Of a stretch of DNA of 64,000 bases, positions 51,734 through 60,806 are shown one piece after another (position 1 is the stretch's first letter; every line of letters starts with the position of its first letter). Source of the DNA: Niveispirillum lacus (lineage in GTDB: Bacteria; Pseudomonadota; Alphaproteobacteria; Azospirillales; Azospirillaceae); NCBI RefSeq assembly GCF_002251795.1, contig NZ_NOXU01000011.1, positions 1-64,000 of the forward strand, read 5' to 3'. The position numbers were made by a program, and so were the translations under genes. The notes beneath the pieces are model-generated. The model saw nothing but the letters and a program-made list of their open reading frames with translations, did no database searches and had not been told where the DNA came from.

Positions 51734-52060
51734 ATGATCCGTGACGATAACGAAGCCATTCTGACCCAGGCCGCCGGCTGGCGCGCCGATGGGATCGCGG
51801 TTGCCCTGGCCCATGTCATCGCCACCTGGGGGTCTGCCCCCCGCCCGGTTGGCAGCCTGATGGCCGTTTCAGCCACCGGCGCCATGGCAGGATCGGTATC
51901 GGGCGGCTGTGTTGAGGGGGCGGTGGCTCTGGAAGCGGCCAAAGTGCTAAGCGATGGCGAACCGCGATTCCTGTCCTTTGGCATCAGTAATGAAATGGCC
52001 TGGGAGGTCGGCCTGGCCTGTGGGGGCAAGCTGGAGATCTATGTGGAGCCAATCCAATGA
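51734..52060 (+). CDS. XdhC/CoxI family protein, N-terminal half
   Basis: A 108-residue protein holding only the N-terminal XdhC_CoxI domain: ALAHVIATWGSAPRPVGSLMAVSATG and GSVSGGCVEGAVALEAAKVL are the family motifs. XdhC proteins bind the molybdenum cofactor, protect it and help its sulfuration and insertion into xanthine-dehydrogenase-type enzymes. Its stop overlaps the start of the next gene, which carries the C-terminal half, by four bases. Confidence 0.9.
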   Translation: MIRDDNEAILTQAAGWRADGIAVALAHVIATWGSAPRPVGSLMAVSATGAMAGSVSGGCVEGAVALEAAKVLSDGEPRFLSFGISNEMAWEVGLACGGKLEIYVEPIQ

Positions 52061-52767
52061 AGGGCCGGGTTTTCGACGCCTTGCGCACCGCCCTGGCCGA
52101 ACGCCGCGCCGTGGCCCTGGTCACCGATCTGGGGTCTGGGCTGCAGACCCTGGTCGATATCGAGGGTCGGCAGCAGGGGGATGCGGGGCTGGAAGATGAA
52201 TTCCTGCCACAGGTGGTCGATGCCATCCGCGCAGACCGGCGCGGGATCGTGGAATTCTACGACGGGCGCTTTTTCATCAATGTCTTTCCCCCGAAGAACC
52301 GGTTGCTGATCATCGGCGCCGTTCATCTGGCACAGGCACTGGTGCCGGCAGCGCGGTTGGCCGGATTCGACGTCGTGGTCATCGATCCCCGTGCCGCCTT
52401 TGCCACCCCGGACCGGTTCCCCGACACCGATCTGGTAACTGAATGGCCGGATGAAGCCCTGGCGACGCTGAAACCCGACGCACGCACGGCGGTCGTTGCC
52501 CTGACCCATGACCCTAAGTTCGACGATCCGGCGCTGATCGCATCGCTGGCCAGCGATGCCTTCTATGTGGGGGTTCTGGGCGGACGGAAAAACCAGGCGG
52601 CCCGATTGCAGCGTCTGCGCGCACAAGGGGTGGCCGACGATCGGCTGGAGCGCATTCACGGCCCCGTGGGCCTGGATATCGGCGCCGTCAGCCCCGCAGA
52701 AATCGCGGTGTCGATCCTGGCCGACATCATCCTTTGCCTGCGTGGCCATAAATGGAAGGCCGACTGA
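52057..52767 (+). CDS. XdhC family protein, C-terminal (Rossmann) half
   Basis: A 236-residue protein. Residues about 1-90 hold a second, divergent XdhC-like start region (ALVTDLGSGLQTLVD). The NAD-binding-like XdhC_C domain follows: NRLLIIGAVHLAQALVPAARLAGFDVVVIDPR, VVALTHDPKFDDPALIASL and YVGVLGGRKNQAARLQRL, ending GLDIGAVSPAEIAVSILADII. The two overlapping genes together give the parts of one classical XdhC chaperone. It ends three bases before the next start, so the set is an operon. Confidence 0.92.
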   Translation: MKGRVFDALRTALAERRAVALVTDLGSGLQTLVDIEGRQQGDAGLEDEFLPQVVDAIRADRRGIVEFYDGRFFINVFPPKNRLLIIGAVHLAQALVPAARLAGFDVVVIDPRAAFATPDRFPDTDLVTEWPDEALATLKPDARTAVVALTHDPKFDDPALIASLASDAFYVGVLGGRKNQAARLQRLRAQGVADDRLERIHGPVGLDIGAVSPAEIAVSILADIILCLRGHKWKAD

Positions 52768-52769
52768 CC

Positions 52770-54365
52770 ATGTGGTTCGGTGTGGTCCCGGTGGCTGATG
52801 CCCTTGGCGCGATCCTGGCGCATGGTGTTCACCATGCCGGAAGCCGTTTCGCCAAAGGGCGGGTTATCAGCGCCAGCGATATGGCGCAACTACGCCTGTC
52901 CGGTATCGAAACGATCACCGTGGCACGGCTGGAAGAGGGCGATGTGGGTGAGGACGCAGCGGCATCGCGCCTTGCCACCCGACTAGCAGGCGCGAACCTG
53001 ATGGTGAGTGCCGCCCATACCGGACGCGTCAACCTGTTTGCCGCCCGTGATGGCATCGCCGTCATTGATGCTGCGACCATTAACGCGCTGAACCGCGTGG
53101 ATGAGGCGGTGACCATCGCCACCGTTCCGCCCTACACGCCTGTGCTGAAAGGCCAGATGCTGGCCACCATCAAAATCATCCCCTTCGGGGTGCCGGAAAG
53201 CATTATTTCCAACCTGGAATGGATGCTGGCCGGAAACGGGCCGGTGTCGCTGGCACCTTGGGCCGGTCTGTCGGCAGGCCTGATCCAGACGGTATTGCCC
53301 GGCACCAAGCCGTCCGTCCTGGACAAGAGTGTCGCCGTCACCGCCGCCCGTATGGCCGGCATTGGCGGCACCCTGCTGGGGGACGTGCGGGTGGCGCATG
53401 CGGTGGAACCCTTGGCCGGGGCGCTGCGCACGGCCGAGGGGGCGATCCTGCTGATCATCGGGGCGTCCGCCATCACCGACCGCCGCGATGTCATCCCGGC
53501 TGCAATCGAGGCCGCAGGAGGAACCGTCCTGCATGTGGGTATGCCGGTTGATCCCGGCAATCTGCTGCTGTTGGGAACATTGGACGGTCGGCCCGTCCTG
53601 GGGTTGCCGGGCTGTGCACGCTCGCCCAAACTGAATGGGGTGGATTGGGTCCTGCAGCGCCTGGGGGCGGGCCTCCCGGTCGATGCGGCCGCGATCATGG
53701 GCATGGGAGTCGGCGGCCTGCTGGCAGAGATTGCCGGACGGCCGTTGCCCCGGGCACTGGCCACCGCCCTCCCGCAGGCACCGCGTATCCATGGTATTGT
53801 GCTGGCCGGCGGGTTTGGCCGACGGATGGGTGGCGCCAACAAACTGCTGCGCGAATGGCGTGGGGAACCGCTGGTCCGACATGTGGCGAAGTCGGCCCTT
53901 TCGGCACAGTTGGCCGGGGTCACGCTGGTCACCGGCCACCAGGATGGCGAGGTCCGGCGAGCGCTGGACGGTCTTGCCCTTGATTATGCCCATGCATCCG
54001 ATCATGCAGACGGGATGGCCGCCACCCTGAAGGCCGGGCTGGCGGCACTGCCCGATGATATTGATGGTGTGCTGATCCTGCTGGGTGACATGCCACTTGT
54101 CACGCCGGCCATCATCAACCGGATGGTCGCAGCCTACAGCCCCGACCAGGGGCGGGCCATCATCATCCCAACCTGTCAGGGGCAGCGTGGCAATCCGGTC
54201 CTGTGGGATGTGTCCTATATCCCGGAGATGCGGAGCCTGACCGGCGACAGGGGGGCGCGTGCCCTGTTGACCACCCATGCCGACCGCGTGTGCGAGGTCG
54301 CGGTGGAGGATGCAGGCGTACTCCTGGATGTCGACGTGGCAGAAGATCTGTCACGGTTGGGATGA
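52770..54365 (+). CDS. MoeA/MoCF-like and MobA/MocA-like fusion protein
   Basis: A 531-residue two-domain protein. The first 340 residues are a molybdopterin-binding MoeA-like part (VVPVADALGAILAH, KGRVISASDMAQL, GVPESIISNLEWML). The last 185 form a MobA/MocA-like nucleotidyltransferase: HGIVLAGGFGRRMGGANKLLREWRGEPLV, ILLGDMPLVTPAIINRMV and QGQRGNPVLWD. Such fusions accompany xanthine-oxidase-type hydroxylases and probably make or load molybdopterin cytosine dinucleotide; the reaction order is inferred. The ATG at 52770 has GGAAGG upstream. Last gene of the coxG set. Confidence 0.9.
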   Translation: MWFGVVPVADALGAILAHGVHHAGSRFAKGRVISASDMAQLRLSGIETITVARLEEGDVGEDAAASRLATRLAGANLMVSAAHTGRVNLFAARDGIAVIDAATINALNRVDEAVTIATVPPYTPVLKGQMLATIKIIPFGVPESIISNLEWMLAGNGPVSLAPWAGLSAGLIQTVLPGTKPSVLDKSVAVTAARMAGIGGTLLGDVRVAHAVEPLAGALRTAEGAILLIIGASAITDRRDVIPAAIEAAGGTVLHVGMPVDPGNLLLLGTLDGRPVLGLPGCARSPKLNGVDWVLQRLGAGLPVDAAAIMGMGVGGLLAEIAGRPLPRALATALPQAPRIHGIVLAGGFGRRMGGANKLLREWRGEPLVRHVAKSALSAQLAGVTLVTGHQDGEVRRALDGLALDYAHASDHADGMAATLKAGLAALPDDIDGVLILLGDMPLVTPAIINRMVAAYSPDQGRAIIIPTCQGQRGNPVLWDVSYIPEMRSLTGDRGARALLTTHADRVCEVAVEDAGVLLDVDVAEDLSRLG

Positions 54366-54383
54366 GTGGCAGCCCGCCTGTGG

Positions 54384-54917
54384 TCAAAGATACTGGCCCA
54401 ACACCTTCAAATAGGGCCGAGCCTCCTGCACGAACTGCACGATCTCGTACATGAGGTTGGGCAAGGTCGGGTGGCCCGGCACACGTGCCTGACCCAGCAC
54501 CATGATCATCTGTTTGTCATCGACAGTGAATTTAGCGTTCTGCAGGTGGGCCGCAGCGCGCAGAATTTTTGACAGGCGCACCCGTTTTTCCGGTGATTCG
54601 ATGGTGAAGGGCATATACCCCACCTGGGCCCAGACCTGAAACAGGGTATCGTCATCGACCGGGGTCAGGCTGACATGGAACATCAGCCCGTCCAGGAAAA
54701 AATGGTGTCGCGACGCCGTGGTCGGGTTGGTCACACTGAAATCGCCAGCCTCATCCATACGGACGGCACCAGGGCCGATGGGCAGGCCCTTTTCCGCCGC
54801 GCGCGCCAGCTTGGCCACCGTTTGAAGCGCCTGAGACACCGCGTCACACTCCCCCACCGCCGCGCCGGCCCCCTGCCGGTCGGGTAATACATACTCCGTT
54901 ATAGGCGTGGGGGCCAT
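54384..54917 (-). CDS. hypothetical protein
   Basis: A 177-residue protein without signal peptide, membrane segment or Cys-rich motif (one Cys only). I do not recognise it. The core SRHHFFLDGLMFHVSLTPVDDDTLFQVWAQVGYMPF suggests paired strands, and PNLMYEIVQFVQEARPYLKVLGQYL is a C-terminal helix. The alpha/beta pattern with a long final helix recalls YbjN or secretion-chaperone folds, but that is only a visual likeness. It converges on the MoeA/MobA fusion gene with 18 bases between. Confidence 0.65.
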   Translation of the reverse strand: MAPTPITEYVLPDRQGAGAAVGECDAVSQALQTVAKLARAAEKGLPIGPGAVRMDEAGDFSVTNPTTASRHHFFLDGLMFHVSLTPVDDDTLFQVWAQVGYMPFTIESPEKRVRLSKILRAAAHLQNAKFTVDDKQMIMVLGQARVPGHPTLPNLMYEIVQFVQEARPYLKVLGQYL

Positions 54918-54974
54918 TTGGTCCAGTGAATTTGCATCACCCTATCTCGAAGAACAGCCCAATCGGACGCCCGG

Positions 54975-55322
54975 TCACCGCGATCCCGTCAAACGCCAGC
55001 AGGTCACAAGACCGATGGCAAGAGCGACAGCAGCCGCCGGGGCAAACCAAGCCGGATGGTCCAGAGCGGTAAGGTTGACCGCCACGCCAAAGGCCAAAAA
55101 GGCGGCGATACTGCCCGGCAGCCACCAGCGGCGCTGGCCCGCCACCTTGATGGCGGTGATGCCGCCTATGGCCGCCGCCAGCAGATAGGCCAGAACCGGC
55201 GCCATAAACACGCTGTCGCCACTCAAGATGCGGTGGCCCACCATCTCCACCGCCATGATGATCAGGATGCACAGAATGACACCCACCAGCACACCCGCCA
55301 CCTGCTTCACAATGCCCGCCAT
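54975..55322 (-). CDS. small membrane protein with four helices
   Basis: A 115-residue inner-membrane protein with four hydrophobic segments (near 5-27, 38-58, 66-84, 88-106). It carries one acidic residue in the first helix region ([12 protein letters not shown]), a text common in unnamed proteobacterial membrane proteins. The start at ATG 55322 has GGGTGA upstream. It diverges from uvrB by 147 bases. Function unknown. Confidence 0.7.
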   Translation of the reverse strand: MAGIVKQVAGVLVGVILCILIIMAVEMVGHRILSGDSVFMAPVLAYLLAAAIGGITAIKVAGQRRWWLPGSIAAFLAFGVAVNLTALDHPAWFAPAAAVALAIGLVTCWRLTGSR

Positions 55323-55469
55323 GGCTGTCACCCGTCCGACCGGTTGGATTGTTCCATAAAAGTTAACCACGAACGCACCGCCGGTTCCAGGGCAGGCCGT
55401 GTCAGATACGTGAACAAAAACAGATCAAGCCCCTTTTCGGCGCCGCCGGAGAGGCTTAGATTACCGGCC

Positions 55470-57713
55470 ATGACCCAGACCGCCCCCGATACCGCCCGTG
55501 ACCTTGTCTCCGATACCGCCATGCCGTGGCGCGTGAAGGTGGAGGAGAGGCCGTTCATCGAACCCCTGACCGTCGTGTCGGAATACACGCCGGCGGGCGA
55601 TCAACCGCGCGCCATCGAGGAACTGACCGACGGTCTGATGCGCGGAGAAAAGGACCAGGTCCTGCTGGGCGTCACGGGTTCGGGCAAAACCTTCACCATG
55701 GCGCATGTGATCCAGCGGGTGCAGCGCCCGACCCTGATCCTGGCGCCAAACAAGACACTGGCGGCACAGCTCTATGGAGAGATGAAAAGTTTCTTTCCAA
55801 ACAATGCGGTAGAGTATTTTGTTTCCTACTATGATTATTATCAGCCGGAAGCCTATGTGCCCCGCACCGATACTTATATCGAGAAGGAAAGCTCGATCAA
55901 TGAACAGATCGACCGCATGCGCCACGCCGCAACCCGCGCGCTGCTGGAGCGGCAAGATTGCATCATCGTGGCCTCGGTCTCTTGCATTTACGGTATCGGC
56001 TCGGTCGAAACCTATTCGGAAATGACCATTCCGTTGCAGGTTGGGCAGATCCTGCACCGTCAAGGCTTTCTTCAGAGATTGGTTGAGCTTCAATACCGCC
56101 GCAATGATGCCGGCTTTGGCCGTGGGTCTTTCCGGGTGCGCGGCGATACGATCGAATTGTTCCCTGCGCACCTGGAAGACCGCGCCTGGCGCCTGTCACT
56201 GTTCGGGGATGAGTTGGAGGCGATTAATGAGATCGACCCGCTGACCGGTGAAAAACTGGCCTCCATGAAGGAGGTGCGCATTTATGCCAACAGCCACTAT
56301 GTCACGCCGAAACCAACCCTGTTCCAGGCCGTGGAGCAGATCAAGCGTGATCTGAAATTACGGTTGGAAGAGCTTGTTCCACAAGGAAAATTACTTGAAG
56401 CACAGCGTCTGGAGCAGCGTACGACCTTTGATATCGAAATGATGGTGGCGACCGGGTCCTGTGCCGGCATCGAGAACTATTCCCGCTATCTGTCGGGCCG
56501 CAATCCGGGCGAGCCACCGCCGACCCTGTTTGAATATCTGCCCGAAGATGCGTTGCTGATTGTCGATGAAAGCCATGTGATGGTGCCGCAGGTGGGCGGC
56601 ATGTACCGGGGCGACTTCATGCGCAAATCGACCCTGGCCGATTATGGTTTCCGCCTGCCATCCTGCGCCGATAACCGCCCGTTGAAGTTTGAGGAATGGG
56701 ACGCCATGCGTCCGCAGACCGTTTTTGTCTCCGCCACGCCCGGCGATTGGGAGTTGGAGCGGACAGGCGGTGTGTTTACCGAACAGGTGGTGCGCCCTAC
56801 CGGCCTTGTCGACCCCGAAGTCATCATCCGTCCCACCGATACCCAGGTGGATGATGTGATGGCGGAGGTACGGGAGGTGACGGCCAAGGGACTGCGTGTG
56901 CTGGTCACCACGCTGACCAAGAAGATGGCAGAAGCGCTGACGGAATATATGATGGAGGCGGGCATCAAGGTCCGCTACATTCACTCCGACGTCGAAACCC
57001 TTGAGCGGATTGAGATTATTCGTGATCTGCGTCTGGGCGTGTTTGATGTGCTGATTGGTATCAACCTGTTGCGCGAAGGGTTGGATATTCCTGAATGCGG
57101 CCTTGTCGCCATTCTGGATGCCGATAAGGAAGGATATCTGCGCAGCCGGACCAGCCTGATCCAGACCATTGGTCGCGCGGCCCGTAACGTCGAAGGCCGC
57201 GCCATCCTTTATGCCGACCGCGAAACCAACTCCATGAAAGCAGCATTGGAAGAAACGGCGCGGCGTCGGGCTAAACAGTTGGAGTATAACGCGGTCCACG
57301 GCATCACGCCGGAATCGGTCAAGAAGAACATCTCTGACATCCTGGGCAGCGTCTATGAGCGTGGCGACCGGGTGGAGGTGGATACGGGTGCAGCAGAAGG
57401 CATCGGTCTGGCCGGCAAGGACATCAAGACCATCATCGCCGAACTGGAAAAGAAGATGCGCGCCGCCGCCGCGGATCTGGAGTTCGAGGAGGCGGGTCGG
57501 ATCCGCGACGAAATCCGCCGCCTGGAAGCCATCGACCTGGGCCTTGCCCCTGGCGCCAGCCCCATTCGCGCATCAGCCCAAGGCGAAAAGCCGCGCAACA
57601 GCCCCAAGGCCGAGAAGGGTGGTCGCACCAAGGGGGCCGCCAAGACCAAGGATGGCGGGCTGAATGTCGGTGGTATCGAGTTCGGGGGCAAGAATACCAA
57701 GCGTCGGCGTTGA
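55470..57713 (+). CDS. uvrB: excinuclease ABC subunit B
   Basis: A 747-residue helicase-like subunit of nucleotide-excision repair. It begins with [14 protein letters not shown], Walker [15 protein letters not shown] and the beta-hairpin text [22 protein letters not shown]-type (Tyr cluster). [13 protein letters not shown] is motif II, and [30 protein letters not shown] and QTIGRAARN are motifs V and VI. The C-terminal UvrC-binding UVR motif is [27 protein letters not shown]-like near 660-690. A basic 50-residue tail rich in Lys and Gly follows. ATG 55470 is chosen; the long upstream extension overlaps the divergent gene. Confidence 0.98.
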   Translation: MTQTAPDTARDLVSDTAMPWRVKVEERPFIEPLTVVSEYTPAGDQPRAIEELTDGLMRGEKDQVLLGVTGSGKTFTMAHVIQRVQRPTLILAPNKTLAAQLYGEMKSFFPNNAVEYFVSYYDYYQPEAYVPRTDTYIEKESSINEQIDRMRHAATRALLERQDCIIVASVSCIYGIGSVETYSEMTIPLQVGQILHRQGFLQRLVELQYRRNDAGFGRGSFRVRGDTIELFPAHLEDRAWRLSLFGDELEAINEIDPLTGEKLASMKEVRIYANSHYVTPKPTLFQAVEQIKRDLKLRLEELVPQGKLLEAQRLEQRTTFDIEMMVATGSCAGIENYSRYLSGRNPGEPPPTLFEYLPEDALLIVDESHVMVPQVGGMYRGDFMRKSTLADYGFRLPSCADNRPLKFEEWDAMRPQTVFVSATPGDWELERTGGVFTEQVVRPTGLVDPEVIIRPTDTQVDDVMAEVREVTAKGLRVLVTTLTKKMAEALTEYMMEAGIKVRYIHSDVETLERIEIIRDLRLGVFDVLIGINLLREGLDIPECGLVAILDADKEGYLRSRTSLIQTIGRAARNVEGRAILYADRETNSMKAALEETARRRAKQLEYNAVHGITPESVKKNISDILGSVYERGDRVEVDTGAAEGIGLAGKDIKTIIAELEKKMRAAAADLEFEEAGRIRDEIRRLEAIDLGLAPGASPIRASAQGEKPRNSPKAEKGGRTKGAAKTKDGGLNVGGIEFGGKNTKRRR

Positions 57714-57764
57714 CGCCGGTCTTTTGCGGTCACGGCATTCCGATCGACGATGAGCCTCAGGAAA

Positions 57765-57791
57765 TTGTAGCAATCATATTTATCGTATAAT
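57765..57791 (+). promoter_or_regulatory. possible promoter of beta-galactosidase gene
   Basis: An A+T-rich island before the GH35 gene holds TTGTAG (57765-57770) and, 15 bases later, TATAAT (57786-57791), a perfect -10 box. The spacer is shorter than the usual 17 bases, so the -35 assignment is weak. The local A+T content stands out against the GC-rich surroundings. Confidence 0.35.
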
Positions 57792-57828
57792 AATACTTCC
57801 CACCCAGAATGGCAGCGGGGAGGATGCG

Positions 57829-60258
57829 ATGCGGATTGAACAATGGGGTAGAGCTTTATTGGCCCTGAGCCTGCTGTTGCCGGGGTCGGCAATGGCGGAG
57901 ACCCTGCTCACCGTTGATGCGCGCAAGCAGCCAACGGCCCCGGTAACCGGTTATCTGAAAATGGGGCAGGGTGTCAGTCCGACCGGCGGGACCATCGGTA
58001 TCAATAACCGCTATCTTACCCTGGACGGCCGACCCTGGATGCCGACCATGGGCGAATTTCATTACAGTCGCTTCCCGGCCGATGGCTGGGACGAACAACT
58101 CGCCAAAATGAAGGCGGCCGGCATCGACATCGTCGCCAGCTATGTCATCTGGAACCATCATGAGGAAGTTGAGGGTGCCTTCACCTGGGAGGGCGACAGG
58201 GATTTACGTCGTTTTGTGGAACTTTGCGCCAAGCATGGTCTGAAATTCATGGCCCGTATCGGCCCTTGGATACATGCAGAGGTCCGTTATGGTGGCATCC
58301 CCGACTGGGTAGTCGATGCCATGCCAACACGGGGTAATGACTCGCAATATCTGGGATTTGTTGATCGTTATTACCGTCAGATATCAACACAGCTGCAGGG
58401 CCTTCTCTGGAAGGATGGCGGGCCCATCGTCGGCATTCAGTTGGAAAATGAGTATAATCTGACAGGGCCGGGCCAGGGGCGGGACCATATCGCAACCCTG
58501 AAACGGCTGGCGCTGGCAGCCGGGTTTGATGTGCCGCTTTATACGGTAACCGGCTGGGACCAGACCGTTTATCCGAGCGGCGAGGTCGTACCGGTGTTTG
58601 GCGGTTATCCAGATGAACCCTGGAAGGCCAGCCCGGAAATCCTGCCGCCCAAAGAGACCTATGCTTTTCGGTTTGACAGCCGGGTCAGCGGCAATCTGGG
58701 GGCGCAGACGGTAGCGACGCGGCGGGGTGATGCCGATCCCGACATCCCCAACACCCCCTTTCTGGGCGCCGAATATGGTGGGGGTGTTCCAGCCATGTAT
58801 CGCCGCCGGGCCGTGATCGCCCCCGCCGACATCTCTGCCATGCTGCCGGTTCAGATCGGGTCCGGTGTGAACCTTTTCGGCTATTACATGTTCCATGGGG
58901 GGCGCAACCCGCAAGGCCGGACGACGTTGGAGGAAAATACCGGCATCCATGGCCATAACGATACGCCCATCATCGGCTATGATTTCCAAGCCCCCATTGG
59001 TCAGTATGGCGACATGCGGCCGGTGTTGCGGGCGGTGCGGCCCTTCCACTTGTTCACCGCCGCCTATGGTGACCAATTGGCGCCAATGGTGCCGCAGGCG
59101 CCGACGCTGTTGCCCCGCGCGCTGGATGACCTATCGACCCCGCGCTGGTCGGTGCGCAGCGCTGGCGACGCCGCCTTCGTGTTTTTCAACTCCCATGTCC
59201 GGCAGTACCGGATGCAGACGGTCAACGACGCCCGTTTCGCCATCGACCTGCCCGGTGGGCGCATTAGCTTCCCCTCCACCCCCATCAGCCTTCCGACTGG
59301 ATCGCATTTTATCTGGCCGGTGAACATGGACCTGGGTGGCGCACGTCTGTCCTATGCCACCGCACAGCCGGTGACACGGATCATGGTAGCGGGCATTGAA
59401 ACCCATATCCTGCAGGCGGAACCTGGCATTCCGGTAGAACTAGCCTTGAGCGGCGCCACCGATGTCGAGGCAAGCGGGGCCAGGATTGACCAGCGCGATG
59501 GAAGTCAGGTCATCAGCGGACTTAAACCCGGCACAGGGGCCGTCGTCGGCTTTACTGCGGGGGGGAGAACCAAGCGCCTGCTGATCCTGACGCAGGAACA
59601 GGCAGAAAACCTGACCATTCTGCGTCGGGGCAACGGGGACGTGGCGGTGATCAGCGCAGCCGACTTGTTCGCCGTCGATCAGGGATTTGCCATGCGTCAA
59701 CGAGGCGACCATCATTTTCGCTATCTGACCCTGCCAGCCCTTGGCAGCGGCGGTGTGCCGGACGGCCTGTTCACCGCCTATGAGAAGCATGTACCGGCAA
59801 AACCACCCTTGGAGGCGCGCATCGAGAAGGTTCGCGATGCCGGGACGGCCCCGCCAATCCGGATTGGCGGCCCTGCCAAGGCCGCTATGCAACCCGCACC
59901 CGAAACCTACGGCCGTTCCGCCGCCTGGCGGATCATCATTCCCGACAATGCCCTGGCAGATGTAGCCGATCTGTGGCTGGAACTGGATTACCAGGGCGAT
60001 GTCGGGCGCCTGTTCAGCGGCGTACGCCTGATCGATGATCATTATTTCAATGGCCCCGCCTGGCGTATCGCCCTGAAACGTTTCGCGGCGGAGATCCGCC
60101 AGCCCCTCAATCTGACCGTCATGCCGCTGCGCGCCGACGCCCCGATCTATATCCAGGAGGAATGGAAACCGAAACAGGAAGCCGGCGGGCAGGTTGCCAC
60201 GCTGAAAGGCGCCAGGCTGGTACCGGAATATGGGCTGACGGTGGAGATGGGGAAATAG
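57829..60258 (+). CDS. secreted GH35 beta-galactosidase
   Basis: An 809-residue exported glycoside hydrolase. A signal peptide ends at AMA-ET (residue 23). The TIM barrel (about 55-400) begins LDGRPWMPTMGEFHYSR and has WNHHEEVEGAF and GPWIHAEVRYGGIPDW. The acid/base is Glu208 in GIQLENEYN, and the likely nucleophile is Glu315 in FLGAEYGGG. Beta-rich domains fill the rest, as in GH35 enzymes. It should remove terminal beta-galactose from plant or other glycans in the periplasm or outside. No sugar transporter, regulator or other CAZyme lies next to it. A+T-rich upstream sequence suggests its own promoter. Confidence 0.93.
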   Translation: MRIEQWGRALLALSLLLPGSAMAETLLTVDARKQPTAPVTGYLKMGQGVSPTGGTIGINNRYLTLDGRPWMPTMGEFHYSRFPADGWDEQLAKMKAAGIDIVASYVIWNHHEEVEGAFTWEGDRDLRRFVELCAKHGLKFMARIGPWIHAEVRYGGIPDWVVDAMPTRGNDSQYLGFVDRYYRQISTQLQGLLWKDGGPIVGIQLENEYNLTGPGQGRDHIATLKRLALAAGFDVPLYTVTGWDQTVYPSGEVVPVFGGYPDEPWKASPEILPPKETYAFRFDSRVSGNLGAQTVATRRGDADPDIPNTPFLGAEYGGGVPAMYRRRAVIAPADISAMLPVQIGSGVNLFGYYMFHGGRNPQGRTTLEENTGIHGHNDTPIIGYDFQAPIGQYGDMRPVLRAVRPFHLFTAAYGDQLAPMVPQAPTLLPRALDDLSTPRWSVRSAGDAAFVFFNSHVRQYRMQTVNDARFAIDLPGGRISFPSTPISLPTGSHFIWPVNMDLGGARLSYATAQPVTRIMVAGIETHILQAEPGIPVELALSGATDVEASGARIDQRDGSQVISGLKPGTGAVVGFTAGGRTKRLLILTQEQAENLTILRRGNGDVAVISAADLFAVDQGFAMRQRGDHHFRYLTLPALGSGGVPDGLFTAYEKHVPAKPPLEARIEKVRDAGTAPPIRIGGPAKAAMQPAPETYGRSAAWRIIIPDNALADVADLWLELDYQGDVGRLFSGVRLIDDHYFNGPAWRIALKRFAAEIRQPLNLTVMPLRADAPIYIQEEWKPKQEAGGQVATLKGARLVPEYGLTVEMGK

Positions 60259-60316
60259 CCCCGGAGCGCCGCTTTATGCTAAAGCCTGGACCAGGATTAT
60301 CGGCTCGGGATCGGAC

Positions 60317-60781
60317 ATGACGGAGCGGCGCTTCTATCATCTGACGCGCAAGACGCTGGAGCAGACCCTGCCGGGCCTGTTGGAAAAATCGCTGGAACGG
60401 GGTTGGCGGGTCCTGATCCTGACCGGCAGCGGCGAACGGGCAGAAGCGCTGAACCAGCATCTCTGGACCTTCCGGCCCGACAGCTTTCTGCCCCACGGCA
60501 CAGCCAAGGATGGCCAAGTGGAGCATCAGCCCATCTTGATCCATGCCGTGGATGACGGGATGCCGGAACGCCCCCCCAACGAGGCCCATGTGCTGTTTCT
60601 GACCGACGGGGTCGATGGTCAGGGTTTGTCTGGCGTCGGGCTGATCTGTGATCTGTTCGACGGCAATGACCCTGCCGCAGTGGCAGCCGCCCGCGACCGC
60701 TGGCGTCAGGCCAAGGCGGACGGCGATGAGCTGACTTATTGGCAGCAGAACGAAACCGGCGGCTGGGAGAAGAAGGCCTAG
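60317..60781 (+). CDS. holC: DNA polymerase III subunit chi
   Basis: A 154-residue chi subunit, linking the clamp loader to single-strand-binding protein. Family text: FYHLTRKTLEQTLPGLLEKSLERGWRVLI, ERAEALNQHLWTF..DSFLPHG and PILIHAVDDGMPERPPNEAHVLFLTDG. The C-terminus, RWRQAKADGDELTYWQQNETGGWEKKA, is the standard end. In many relatives holC lies beside pepA; here pepA is about 17 kb away. It is 58 bases after the beta-galactosidase gene in the same direction. Confidence 0.95.
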   Translation: MTERRFYHLTRKTLEQTLPGLLEKSLERGWRVLILTGSGERAEALNQHLWTFRPDSFLPHGTAKDGQVEHQPILIHAVDDGMPERPPNEAHVLFLTDGVDGQGLSGVGLICDLFDGNDPAAVAAARDRWRQAKADGDELTYWQQNETGGWEKKA

Positions 60782-60806
60782 GCCAGGGCGTGCGCGATCA
60801 AAGAGC

